A DNA stretch of 64,000 nt from Paraconiothyrium sp. Pb-2020 (taxonomy: Eukaryota > Ascomycota > Dothideomycetes > Pleosporales > Didymosphaeriaceae), in assembly GCA_022419385.1 (NCBI GenBank), contig JAJUBI010000008.1, forward strand, positions 1,054,001 to 1,118,000, in the 5' to 3' direction. Under the pieces are notes generated by a model that saw nothing but the letters and a program-made list of their open reading frames with translations, was not told the origin of the DNA and ran no database searches. The translations under genes and the position numbers were made by a program. Below, in pieces: positions 44,871 to 55,903 of the stretch (positions within the stretch are counted from its first letter, which is position 1; each line of letters begins with the position of its first letter).

Positions 44871-47800
44871 TGTCCAGATATCGGACACTTTGAAATTAAA
44901 ATCATAGGTTGGCGTGTGGACAATGGTGCTGCCGCGGGCCCAATCGACCTTCACCGCTTTCCGCCCCTTTGCGCCGCTTTTGTGGCAATCCCAGTACATT
45001 ACAGCGCTGTACTGTACGTGGAAATATACTCTACGACGGAGATGTCTTCCGACGGTCACGAGGTTGGTTTGGCTTGTCAGCATGCTGCGAGATATCTCAG
45101 TAGGGCTCCGACATTGCGGTTGAAGCTATAGAAATGCGGTCGAGGTCGGCGACCACACAGCCTCACTTTCATTGGGCGCTGGCGCTGGTAGTGTTAGCGC
45201 ATGTTGCCAGACATCTGAATTCGATGGACTACAACAGGAAGGACCGCATCCAGCAAAGACCTCTTTCGAAAAGGGGAACGGGGGTGCGCATGTGTGTGTG
45301 CTTTTTGTGCGCTACTCGCATGCTGGACAAATGGGACAGGCTTCGGCGCAACAAAGTGCGGGAAATCAAGCTGAGGGCGACGAATCACGAACGATCTCAT
45401 CAAAAGCTTAGCGCACCTGAGTCGACAGGAAAGAAAATTCGTCGACCCCGCATTCCTCTTCAGGCTTCCTGTAAGATCCATTTCGGGTTACGGGGATGAT
45501 GAGGTTCAACGGTTTGGCGCAGGCCAGGTTAGCGGGGAGTGCACAGGCGAAATGTTAATTGAGATCGACACCACGCGCCACGCGTGACAAGAGGCAAAAC
45601 CTCGAAAGGTTGGAAGGTTGACCATGCACCTTCAGCGTGGCGGGCCGTGATCTGCTCTGTAAAGGAGGCTCAGTCTGGTCCCTGCAGACGCTGCAGCACG
45701 TGGTGGTTAGACATCTCATGGGGCACTAATAGCTCAGACGAGAGATAAGCATGGTGCTAATACAAATGTCACAAGTGCATATTCTACTGTGCTGGTCCTT
45801 GCAAGGCGGTTTCAATCGGCCCTGTGGGCAAGACAAGTTGCAAGAGCAGTGTGTACAGGTGCAGCAACCAATCGATAGGCATCGGTACCTACCCCGAGGT
45901 ACTTTGAGGCAATTTGTTGAACGCTGACCGTCACTTGCACGTAGAGATGCTTAGGTGAGGGGTCGAGTCGTACTTTCCAGAGTAGAGTAAACTAGCGAGC
46001 GTCTTGCCGGATATAATGGCACCATGCTGGAGCGAGTAAAACTCAAATCCAACCACGACAGCACGCAAGCTCACGCACCCTAACAACAAACAATGTCAAA
46101 CCCTATCTCACGATCTCATTACCCGTCCACACAGCTGGTACGCAGTAAGCCCCGCGAGGCAATATCTCGGTGATCAGACGGCGACACTTTGGAAACCCGT
46201 CCACTTCTCCACACTCGAATCGAAGCCACGCACCGAGCATGGCCGTTCTGAGCAGTAGTGCGGGAATAAGGTGGCTAGTGTATTTCGCCTGAGTTGCCCG
46301 ACCTCAGGCCTGTCACAGAAGAAACGGCTAATCTCAGTTCAATCTAGGTCTTGCGAATGCAGGGTCCACACGGTGGAGTCCCGAGCGCATTAACCCTGGC
46401 GTTGGCGAAGTTAGTGGACATGATGGTGGGCGGCCACGGCAGCTCTGGTTGGAGGAGGGACATCCCGCGACCCGCGACACGGCACAGACTGGCCAAGTCA
46501 CTCGAACGTTGTAGCGCTGAAGACGGCTTCGACGCTATGCGGAACGTGCAAAGAGACAGGTTCACGTCGGCGACTGTTGAGAGCGGCACACGATAGCTAC
46601 GACTCGCGCTCAGGTACGAAATAGGTGTCTGACTGACGTAGTGAGGGTGTGGTATTGCGAGCACCCGTACTGAACGTCGCAGCCCATGGCCTCAGGCAAG
46701 CAAAACTACAAGAGGACGGATCCACGATTGGCGGCCCTGCATACTCTGGCAGCGACGGGCTCCAGGGACAGCGCACGGTGCCCGGAAGTCAGCCACTGAG
46801 GCCGTTGCAACTACTGCGTAGCGGTGAGGGCATCTTCCGCGCAGTATCGCCTGCATCCGCTCGCATATCCAAAGTATAAAGCATGCATGGGGGGCACGCC
46901 ACGCTGCAGGCGTAGGGACGAAGCACAACTTTGCTCACAGCAGGCGGCCTGTCATTCGAGGGGAGGTTGCGATGGCTTGCAATGTCGAGTTGCCTGATTC
47001 AAGTAGGGGTGGGACGAGCGGGAGATGCACGATGACGAGGGGTCTTACCGGCGCAACGGTTGGGCCCGCAGCGCCAGCAGCTTGGCGTGTCTAGTCATCC
47101 AATGAGATGCTGGTCGGCCACGAAGGAGGCGCCAAGTCCTCCGCCGGCAGAAGTGGGAGGGATGCCAGTGACGACATCTGCAACCTTCGGCGAATGCTGT
47201 CAGCAAGCAACGGGCGCCTCTGAACAAGCCCGGACTCGATCTGACTGAGAGATTTGGAGCACATGTTGACCACCATGATCGATGAGAGAGCTGCTCTGGG
47301 GCGAAAGCACGTCGAACCGATAGTACAGACTTTGCGGAAGCACATTTACCGGTGTTGGTCGAGCCTACCAGCAACGCTTACCGCGGCCGTGCGGTCCGCT
47401 TGCACGACTTGTACAGCGGGTTGACATCATGTTGTTTAAGGGGTCCGGCGGAATCTGTACCAGATGGAGCCAAGCAAGTTTGGAGCGGAATGCTGTTTCG
47501 AGAGCAGGTACCGCGACAGCCTCTCCGCAGCGCGAGGGCTTGCGCGTCGGCGCAGGCACTACACTGGCTCCAAGGACGGCCTGGCAATGCAGGTGCCCGA
47601 CTCGCTCGTGACCAGCCATAGGGCCACAATGTGGTTAAGCTAAGCTGCATGGCTTCGAAAAAGCAGAATGGACGGCGATCAAACGCATGCCCATTGCTTG
47701 ACGGCGCACAGGGCCAGTGTTCAGGGGAGGGCTAATTTGAACGGGGCCGAGGGTCAACGGCTCCCAGTACAAGACGCCTTTACGCAATTCACAGCGCGGT

Positions 47801-48411
47801 GGACGGACCGAATGCACACCCAGATGCGCAGCCTCACATCCCTGACCAAGGCCCCCTATTCGGGAGCTGCTCGCTCCAACGCGTGTTGCTGGTCGCTGCA
47901 CACACACGCCATGGCCGGCTGCCTGCTAGCGGAGGATCAGACAGCGAGCACGGCCTGTCCAAGCCGTCAGCTGCGCGTCCGGAGAATTACGGCTCCTCTA
48001 AATCCCCTTGGCCATTACCCATCCAGCCGCTTTGGGGAATGCGGCGGCGTCTGCAACCCGTATCTAGGTTGGCGAGCTAGGCCGCATGGGCTACCATCGT
48101 ATTCTTCGAGGGGTGTAAAGGGAAAGGCGCGTGCAGGGTCCGATGTGCAGCCGGCTCTTCGTGGTGGCGGCACGCCAAAACAAAGGCATCCCGCTGGCCC
48201 TCTGCCTGATTGGCGGCCGGTCGCCGCTCCCGCGCGATGATGATGATGCTTGTGTCGGCGGCGGAAAGACAGCACCGAGGGCTGCCGTCGTGGTCGTTGT
48301 TCACGACTCGCAGGCTCGCCCACGGCGCTGCACTAGACGGCCACGGCGAGCGTGCGGTCGCGCTCCGTCGCCGCCATGCGCGGACGGAACATGCAGCAGC
48401 CGCGCCTTTGC

Positions 48412-48452
48412 ACCAGTGCCAGTGCCAGTGCCAGTGCCAGCGCCAGCGTCAG
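48412..48452. repeat. Hexanucleotide CCAGTG/CCAGCG tandem repeat
   Basis: About six to seven tandem copies of CCAGTG grade into CCAGCG and TCAGCG. They lie in non-coding GC-rich DNA upstream of flbC. Confidence 0.85.
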
Positions 48453-48733
48453 CGCTGCTCGCTCCCCACACTGGCAGAGGCACCCCCCAGGACGCCGCCC
48501 TAAAAGCAGCCTCGAGAAATGGCGAGCTAGCGGCGCCAGCGCCTACCCTGCACGCACTGTCCGGGGTCCGTGGTGGCGCTTGAACCAGCCTGCTACCTCT
48601 TGCCTTGGCTGCCAGCCTATGATGAAGTGCTGTGATCCACACGACGTAAACCAAAGCAGCCGAATTTAACACTCAGCATTCTCCCAATTGCTGCCCGCTG
48701 ATCACCATCACTGCCTCCCAATGCTCTCTCAAT

Positions 48734-48739
48734 TATAAA
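48734..48739 (+). promoter_or_regulatory. TATA-like box upstream of flbC
   Basis: TATAAA occurs at the boundary between GC-rich DNA and a C/T-rich stretch of about 570 bases leading to the flbC start. It is a plausible core promoter for a long leader; position is the only evidence. Confidence 0.35.
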
Positions 48740-49306
48740 CCGTCTCTGACTACTCCGCCGCCGTCGGTCAATCGATACTCGATCAGTCTTCGCACACTGA
48801 ACATCCTTTCTTCTTTGCTGCTGGTGTCCTCGTCGCTACCCAGCAACCAACCCTACCGCCTGCTCAAGAGCATTCACCTGCTTCGCGCGACCCTCGGTCC
48901 GTTCCAGCGCCAGCTTTCGTCTGCTTCTCCACACTCTACGCTGCACTTGAAACGCGCGTGCGCCTGCTGTCCCGTCACCACATTCGCCAGCCCCAATCTT
49001 CCTGGCCCACAGCCACGGCACCTAACTGTCGACCGGCCCTGCGATCGGCATACCAAAGGGTTCATCATTACTCCTCCCAGAAGACTTCTACACGGGTGCC
49101 CCCAGTGTCAGACCAAGTTCAAAAGGTCCGCAGATCCCACCACTGCGTGCCACTGATCGTCTCTCCCCACGTTGCTTGACCCTCGAACCGTCTTGTTTCA
49201 GCTGCTGGACTCTCTGGGCTGCGTGCGTTCACGATAGCCTCTTTGCCTGTTTGTACCTCCTTTACACCTCGCCTTTAACCAACCTCCCGTCCACATCGTC
49301 CTCGTC

Positions 49307-50508
49307 ATGGCAATGGCAGTCGACAGTCGCCAACAGTCCCAACTCAGCGGGATGACCTACGACCCTCTGCGTTACCCGCAACCGCACTTCACCAACCCGT
49401 GGGTGTCGGCAGCGGGCCCGTCGCAGCAGCAACTGTATCAGACCTCGATCGCACCCAACGTGTCGGCTGGCCTTGAGAACCACGCATCGTCGCAGCCTCA
49501 GGCCATGCAACGCCCGACCAGCATAGCGATTCCGTATCACGGTCTCCCGGTCACAGCACCATCATTAGGATCAGGTATTGCTCTCCCGGATGGCTCGCTT
49601 GCAACAGAAAACTTACTAGACATGTCGCAAGATCTACTATCGCGGAGTTACAATGGTGGCTATGGCACAACCACATCTGCACCTACAAACACGTACGCAC
49701 CCACCTCGGCTCCTTACTCTCAAGTGGATTATGGAAGCACCGAAAGAGGCCCCTATGCATTTTCGCAGGACACTTCCCGTCGTTCCTCTCATCCGTCAGT
49801 ACCCTCAGCACCGTATCTTGACAGCGCCATGGAATTGCAACGTCAACGCCAGAGTTCGTTAGTTGACTTTAGCAGTTTAAGCTCCCAACCGCAACGCAAC
49901 AGCTTCAGCGATGCCCTCGACGCCAGTCGGGGCATGGTTTCCTTGAGCCAGTCTGATATCACCCCGAGGAATATTTATGGCACCCAAGGTTCCAGCCGGA
50001 GCTCGACCGACTCCTATGGCTTCCCATCAACGCACTCTGCGCATTCGTCGATCTCTGGAGCGAGCTATAATGGCACCAACTACTATGGTGGCGAGGGGTC
50101 TGTCACCGACTACAGCTCCGCCTCGGAGTCGGTCGACTTGACACACTCACGAACACTACCCCGCCCGAGCGCGCTCATGGGAGCAAATATCCCTCCAGCA
50201 CCGCAATCTATGATGGGTCAGTTCAGCTCCAAGGTCTCGTCAAGCTCGCAGAAGAAGCACAAGTGCAAGATTTGCGACAAGCGATTTACTCGCCCGAGCT
50301 CTTTGCAGACCCATATGTACAGCCACACTGGAGAGAAGCGTGAGTTTTAATTGCCAGAATATAGGATGCTTTGGGCTAATGTAAAGTAGCATTTGCCTGT
50401 GAAGTCGAGGGCTGCGGTCGCCATTTCTCTGTCGTCTCGAACTTGAGGCGGCACCGCAAGGTACATAAAGGCGAGGCGCAAGATCATCCCTCGCCCGATG
50501 ACGCTTGA
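49307..50508 (+). CDS. flbC: C2H2 conidiation transcription factor FlbC
   Basis: Developmental regulator; in Aspergillus nidulans FlbC activates brlA and conidiation. Exons 49307-50339 and 50390-50508 give 383 aa. The N-terminal 310 residues are low-complexity (Ser, Gln, Tyr, Pro), typical of an activation region. Two C2H2 fingers at the C-terminus match the family almost exactly: HKCKICDKRFTRPSSLQTHM, the linker HTGEKPF, then CEVEGCGRHFSVVSNLRRHR. The 50-nt intron splits the inter-finger linker (proline codon), and both exons are in phase. The gene stands alone, with 4.4 kb of apparently non-coding DNA upstream and 2.7 kb downstream. The start follows a CT-rich leader ending CTCGTC-ATG. Confidence 0.93.
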
Positions 50509-53233
50509 ACCTGTCGATCACCCAAGTGATTGACGCGGTTGGTCCCGAGCGTATCACCATCTGGACCCTTTCAAGTTTTACATGACTGTTTTGACGTCTT
50601 GGTTTGCTCTGTGCATTTGAGATATCCACTGTCACGGTTTGGACAGCGCATCTGAGTTTTCCTTCGGTTGGATGCTAGACGGGGGACCTCTTCATGATAA
50701 AAGAGACGAATTTCTTCTACCAGTCGCTTCACCGCCCGATTCGAGTCCACCACCTATTACCCCGACCTCTGGCACCTGCCGAATCAGGTCCTCGCGGCGT
50801 TTATCACGGAGTTTTGGTTTGCGCGATTACCCCTTCGTGAGCGATTTTCATCGTTCTCCTGTAAGAGTATGTGGTTTTGGGGCGGGATTTGTGTTTTCAT
50901 GTTGTCATTTCCTACGTTTTCGGCTGCCATGTTGGCGTGGACCTATGGTCTGTCGCATGCACCACGATCATTCGCTACATACACTTTTAATGTTTTAGAC
51001 TCTCGCTCGCACCGCCTCACCTATGTCATGAGGCGGGTGCATGACCATTGTACAGTACTACAGCTTGGGGAACATGGGCGAAAGCATCAAGGGCCAACCA
51101 TTAGCGAGTCGGCCTCCCAGGCAGAGGCTTGTTGGAGGCTCTGTTCACATGAGGGGGATGGCGGCGACTCATTTCAGGCGCGCGAAAGCAGCGAGCAAAA
51201 TGACGCAGCATCCCCGGGGATATGGACAGAATAGAATGGTTATGGCACACGTTAGCCGCCCCTCTGGAATGTGAAGACCAGTGACAGCATTGTGTCTCGG
51301 GCGGGTTGGGAGCGCCCACGCGCAGCGTCATCGTCATTGTCTGTCGCGTGCAGCGACCACCAGACAGCCCTCGCGAACGCAAAGACAGCGCAACAATGGC
51401 AAGCCAGAGTGCCCGAGCGCCATTCGTCGAGGCCGCCCTGGGATCCCGTGCGCTGACGTACGAGGCGTCGCTGGGCTTGGACCCTGGATCGGGGGCGCTA
51501 AACCGCCTTGGACACCGTGACCGGGGTACGGGTGGAGAGGATGCTGGTCCGGTGCAATGTTGCGATGTTACGTGCTGCGACGTCCGCTCCGCCATCTGTT
51601 TCGAAGGACCAGAGAATGTCCGCGAGAATGGAGCATGCCATGTCCTCCGTCCAACAGCGCGTCTCACGCACCGCGTCGCCTCGCCTCGCACAGCAGCACA
51701 AGACGGCATTTTTCGGCGAGGGCTTGCGCGCGCTTACGTTGTCCCCGTGCGATTGCTTACACCGACCTGCACGTCGGACCGCAGTGCATCGGTCTGCGGG
51801 CCTTACGAGCCATGTAAGCCAACGGCGCCTGCTATGAGCAGCCATCGCGGGGTCCCTGATTCAGGCGGCGGAAGGCTGGCTGCTGTGCGAGATATGACGA
51901 TGTCGTGGTTGCACCGATGACGCATCTTTCACCGCGCTTTCCCTCCTCTTTACAAGCGACGTACGGTCTTCGCAGTGCGCCCCGACCCTTTTGCCACCTG
52001 TCTGCACGCTCACTATACAGAGGCCATGTCCATAACGCTGATACAAACCGTGGTATATTCAGGCAACATGGCAATTAGACCGCTCGCCACCTCGTTTAGC
52101 ACTCTCCCGTCGTCATCCAATTCAGCTGCCTCATCAATGCTCATGCTGCAATATGCGAGGTATGCGAAGTTGCGATACCGTCACGGGGGTCCGACTCCTC
52201 CAGGGCTCGTCTCGTATCGCATGTATGCTTGGTTCGTTTGGCTCAGCCAGCGCATCCGCACGTACCTTCCTCACCGGCTGCCGCTTGCATGCGCCCGGTG
52301 TCTCACCTTGACGACCTGCGCAATATCGGACCCTGAATAATCTCTCGCGCAGGCTGCCGTACTGGTGGGGGCGCATGGGCGTGCATGGCGTGTGGAAGCG
52401 AGCGTGGTGCTTCTGGAAGAGAGGGGTGATTGGTTTGCGCATTGACGAGCTTGACAATTCGATGCCAGGAGGTAATATCGTGACTTCTTCACGTGAATGT
52501 GCAGCAATCAAAGTGAGGCAAAGGGAGTACCGGCACAGAGTTGCACTAAGCAGATCAAGCTGCTAGAGCTTCTACTTTCACCTCGAGTGGAGTTGTGGAG
52601 GGGCACGCACGCGTAAACACCCCCACCACCCACACATCGACAAGACAACCCACCCGCTCTTCATGCAAAGCTTTCAAACTCAAATAAATTCCACCAGTCG
52701 AGCTCAAAACAAGTCTCCCAAGATTTTGAGACCCCACCCTCGGAAAAACCGGGGCGCATTGCACCCGTCTGCCAGCTTTATCTCCCATCGAGATGCTGGT
52801 CTCCTCCCGTGACAATTATACCCCGCCATAGTGGAGTCGATCTTCTCTCGCGTGCAGCTCGCCTATGCCGCGGCTCAACGCCATTGGAACGTGCTGGATG
52901 AAGGTCTATGTGGAGTACTCTATCGTACTGTACTTTGGTACGCTTTCCGCCTCGCTTCGAATATGGAGTACTCTACTGTACTCTGTGCCGTTCGCTTCGA
53001 ATATGAAACAGAAAACAACGCATCGACGCGTAATGCTTTCTATCAAAGACCTTCCTTCTAAGGATGCTCAATGTGGTATCTTAATCGCGGAACTCCGAAG
53101 GAATAACCGACGCCAACGCCTCTGCTAAAGCAAACGAGATCGGACCCGTCACTGGAAGCGCTTGAGGCTTCCCTATGCCCATATTCAACTTTTTGGATGC
53201 TATTGAGGGTCAATCGACTACGCATCGCCGTCC
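50509..53233. other. 2.7-kb gap between convergent flbC and EAF6
   Basis: Both neighbours end here, so no promoter need explains this length. Two opposing 200-codon ORFs (51306-51920 + and 51101-51709 -) overlap and look like GC-driven shadows. An imperfect duplication lies at 52912-53004. No tRNA, transposon or known gene is recognised. Confidence 0.5.
52912..53004. repeat. Imperfect tandem duplication
   Basis: Two adjacent diverged copies (about 52912-52964 and 52965-53004) each begin GGAGTACTCTA, contain CTGTACT, and end CGCTTCGAATAT. The second copy is about 13 bases shorter. Confidence 0.55.
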
Positions 53234-53887
53234 CTAGCCGTCCTGGCTGTACGTGATTTTGTGACGCTTGGCAGACTTGGGGTCGTCGTCGTCGGGTGCC
53301 TTCTTCTTCTTGCTACCGCCGTTCCTGCTCGCTCCGTTGGACGTCGGCTGGCTCGACTCGCGTGTCGGGAAGGAAGACGTCGGTGTCTGGCCGTGTGAGG
53401 GCGTCGTCTGGTTTGAGCCCGGAGTCGAAGATTCCTAACATCAAGCATGAGTCTTCTGGCCTGGCCAACGTAAGAGAGAGGCAGTCACTTACCCTCACGA
53501 AGGCGCTGGAGCTCCGGCTGAATATCCTGTCCGCATCGCTGATCTGAGCTTTCCGCCGAGGCGCCGTGCCTGCCGAGCCTGTAGATACGGTGGCGGCGCC
53601 CTTGATGTAGTTGTCGAAGCCTTTTATAATGTTTCCGGCGCTCGTCTCCTCGAGGTACTGCGTTTCGACGCGGAGAATGGTTGCTTCGAGTTGTTCCTAG
53701 ACAATCAGAGTAAGTATGTTGAGATACGTTGCGGGTGTTGCAAGCTCCGTACCAGGTTGTGGTCTATGGCGCGCTTCTTCTGGAGGGACTCCCGTAGGTC
53801 GCGTCGCAGTCGCTCGTAGTAGGGCATCCCGCGCGAAGCATCAGGCTGCGCGTTGCTGGCAGATGCCGGGGGCGCATTTTCCGCCAT
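53234..53887 (-). CDS. eaf6: NuA4 histone acetyltransferase subunit EAF6
   Basis: Small accessory subunit of the NuA4 (and NuA3-like) histone acetyltransferase. Exons 53887-53753, 53696-53493 and 53434-53234 give 179 aa. Recognised by RGMPYYERLRRDLRESLQKK (coiled-coil start), then EQLEATILRVETQYLEETSA with GNIIKGFDNYIKG, followed by RRKAQISDADRIFSRSSSAF. The C-terminus is Ser/Thr/Pro-rich and ends with a basic patch (NGGSKKKKAPDDDDPKSAKR). All introns lie between codons. A longer frame upstream of the ATG (to 54022) is probably leader. The gene is divergent from TFIIS across 364 bp. Confidence 0.93.
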
Positions 53888-54251
53888 TATGTCCTTTTGT
53901 TCGAGCTTGTTGTGGTGGAGGGACCAAAGTGTTTCGAATGAGGCTGTCGCGGTCGCTGGGTGTTTGTCAATGTTTCTCAGGGCAATCGCGACTTCCTTGA
54001 GGTTCCAGTCCCAACGAGCCAACGAGAGCCTAGACCATTCAAGGGTCCGTGCGTTTCTTTACACAGCTTCCACGGCTTTCAACCGTTCGACTTCACAAGA
54101 TCTTGCTTGCCTACGAACCTTACGTCCGTCACTTGCGCGTGCCCGTTCGTATCAGCCGGCCCTTCGCTACATAAGCCCGCACCCGCCGCAGCTCTGCGCT
54201 GTTTGCACGCGACCACCTGCCCCACATCATTCGGCTTAAACGGTTACGATC
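53888..54251. promoter_or_regulatory. Shared divergent promoter, EAF6 / TFIIS
   Basis: This 364-bp interval lies between two divergent genes that act on chromatin transcription. It is pyrimidine-rich on the TFIIS side. No TATA box is evident. Confidence 0.6.
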
Positions 54252-55226
54252 ATGGATCACAAAGAAGTCGCGCTTCGCGGGAAAGCGATCAGCAAGGCCA
54301 TCGAAGAGAAGGAACCCAGCGCATCGATTCTGAAGCTTCTGAACGAGCTGAAGGATGGGATCAGACCCACCGAAGACCTACTACGTCAGACCAAGATCGG
54401 CGTCACGGTCAACAAACTTCGCCAACATGCCGACCCGACAGTCGCATCGCTCGCTACCCGTATGGTGTCAAAGTGGAGGGAGGACGTCAAGAACAGCAAA
54501 GGATCTGCCGCCCGACCGAAGCCTTCCGGCGCCTCAAACGGCACTTCATCTCCAGCGCCTGTTCCCTCGAAGACTGCGTCGCCAGCACCTGCGCCTGCGC
54601 CTACCCCTAGCAAGGCGAAGCACAGCGTTGATCCCGCGAAGCGCAATCACAAGACGGACAGTGTCAAATACCAGGTCACAGGCGACGAGCAGCGGGACAA
54701 CTGTGTTAGGCTGATGTATGACGGTCTGGCCTTTATGAGCGAAGAGCGTATGTACCTTCGAAGTGAGCCAATCTAATCTATACTAACGAATTGTAAAGTT
54801 CCAGCAGATATCCTCAAGAGTGCCCGCGCCGTAGAAGACGCCGTGTACGATGGCGCAGGCAGCCGCGTGAATGATGCCTACAAGCAAAAGATCAAGTCGC
54901 TCTTCTCCAACCTGAAGAACAAGTCCTCCGTCCACCTACGTAAGCGCGTTCAGTCCGGCGAAATATCCCCCAAGCGCTTTGCCACCATGACGCATGAGGA
55001 GATGAAATCGGACGAGCGCAAGGAGGCCGACAAGAAGCTGGAGAAGGAGAACATGAACAATGCTATGGTCGCCCAGGTGGAGAAGTCCATCTCCAAGGAG
55101 TTCCAGTGCGGAAAGTGCAAGCAGCGCATGGTCAGCTACAGCCAAGCACAGACACGAAGTGCCGATGAACCTATGACGACCTTCTGCGAGTGCATGAATT
55201 GCGGCAATCGGTGGAAGTTCTCCTAG
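54252..55226 (+). CDS. dst1: Transcription elongation factor TFIIS
   Basis: Rescues arrested RNA polymerase II by stimulating transcript cleavage. Exon 1 is 54252-54747. Exon 2 runs to 55226 and starts at 54805 (CCAG acceptor, 305 aa) or 54799 (AAAG acceptor, 307 aa). The intron has a perfect TACTAAC branch point, and both acceptors keep the frame. Domain I (1-80) has the LW-type helical bundle with LRQTKIGVTVNKLRQHADPT. A Ser/Pro/Ala linker follows, then the polymerase-binding domain II (DNCVRLMYDGLAFMSEE). The C-terminal zinc ribbon is FQCGKCKQRMVSYSQAQTRS with ADEPMTTFCECMNCGNRWKF, including the catalytic Asp-Glu hairpin. The ribbon is complete. Confidence 0.95.
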
Positions 55227-55903
55227 GTGGAAGGTCATTTCAGAGGTCCCGGGGTCGCAGTGTATGGGGGCTTGATATACGGCCCTCTCCCTCAAAAGGA
55301 GTTGGGAGAAGCGATGGGCGCAGAGCCAGGGCGCTTCATGGGACTTGGCGCATTCCGGGCATGTGGGCGGCGTCTTGAATTGATCGATCTTCGGATCTTG
55401 TATTTTTCTTCCTCGAGCGACTTGGAGTTGACCCGGGGAACGGTGACGGTCACTGATCTCTGGTACCGACATTTCGTTTCCCAGTAGGTCGTGTGGACCT
55501 TGGAAGCGAGTTGTATTATATTGTACCGGTGTGTCGGCTTCTTCCACTGGCAAGCTGGGAGTTGACGGCCGTCCGAGCTTATGAACTCGGGCTTCCGGCA
55601 GGTCATTATAATCCAAGTAACGATGTCAGCAAAGCCAAATCAGCGGACAAGTGACCACTTCATATTATCGAGGGTGATGTTGAATACCTGGTCACACCGT
55701 AGTAAAGACTCAGGCATCTAAGCCCAATATGATTTCGATCACTCTGTTGTGGATTGTGAGAGCGCTATGCACTGCCGCCATATGTCAATCATGCAAGCAT
55801 ACACGGACTCAAATGAGAAAAAACAAATTGTCAGCGACAACATCGATGTTTCCTAAGAAAAATCTTATATCGATGCCTATGGCAAAGTGAAAAACTACAC
55901 ACC
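55227..55903. other. Convergent intergenic, TFIIS / UTP12
   Basis: 3' flanks of two convergent genes. The minus-strand ORF at 54936-55616 is mostly antisense to TFIIS. No gene is seen. Confidence 0.55.

Larger units (their letters stand above)
44871..49306. other. 4.4-kb gene-poor region upstream of flbC
   Basis: I find no gene I can support. ORFs are numerous because the DNA is GC-rich, but they overlap on both strands and lack motifs. The longest are 45134-45499 (+) and 47668-48240 (+). A TATA-like GATATAATGG near 46010 precedes a short ATG ORF at 46093 with a good leader, possibly a first exon of something lost. A hexanucleotide repeat lies at 48412-48452. From about 48700 the sequence becomes C/T-rich, like a long transcribed leader of flbC. 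Confidence 0.5.

Noticed and set aside
45134..45499. 121-codon ATG ORF after the histidine kinase
   Set aside because: Basic, low-information sequence overlapping other frames; no homology recognised.
47668..48240. 190-codon ATG ORF upstream of flbC
   Set aside because: GC-rich and without recognisable domain; equally long frames exist on both strands nearby. Not enough to call a gene.
51101..51920. Two opposing 200-codon ORFs
   Set aside because: They overlap on opposite strands in GC-rich DNA, with no motif, no splice structure and no leader; shadows of base composition.
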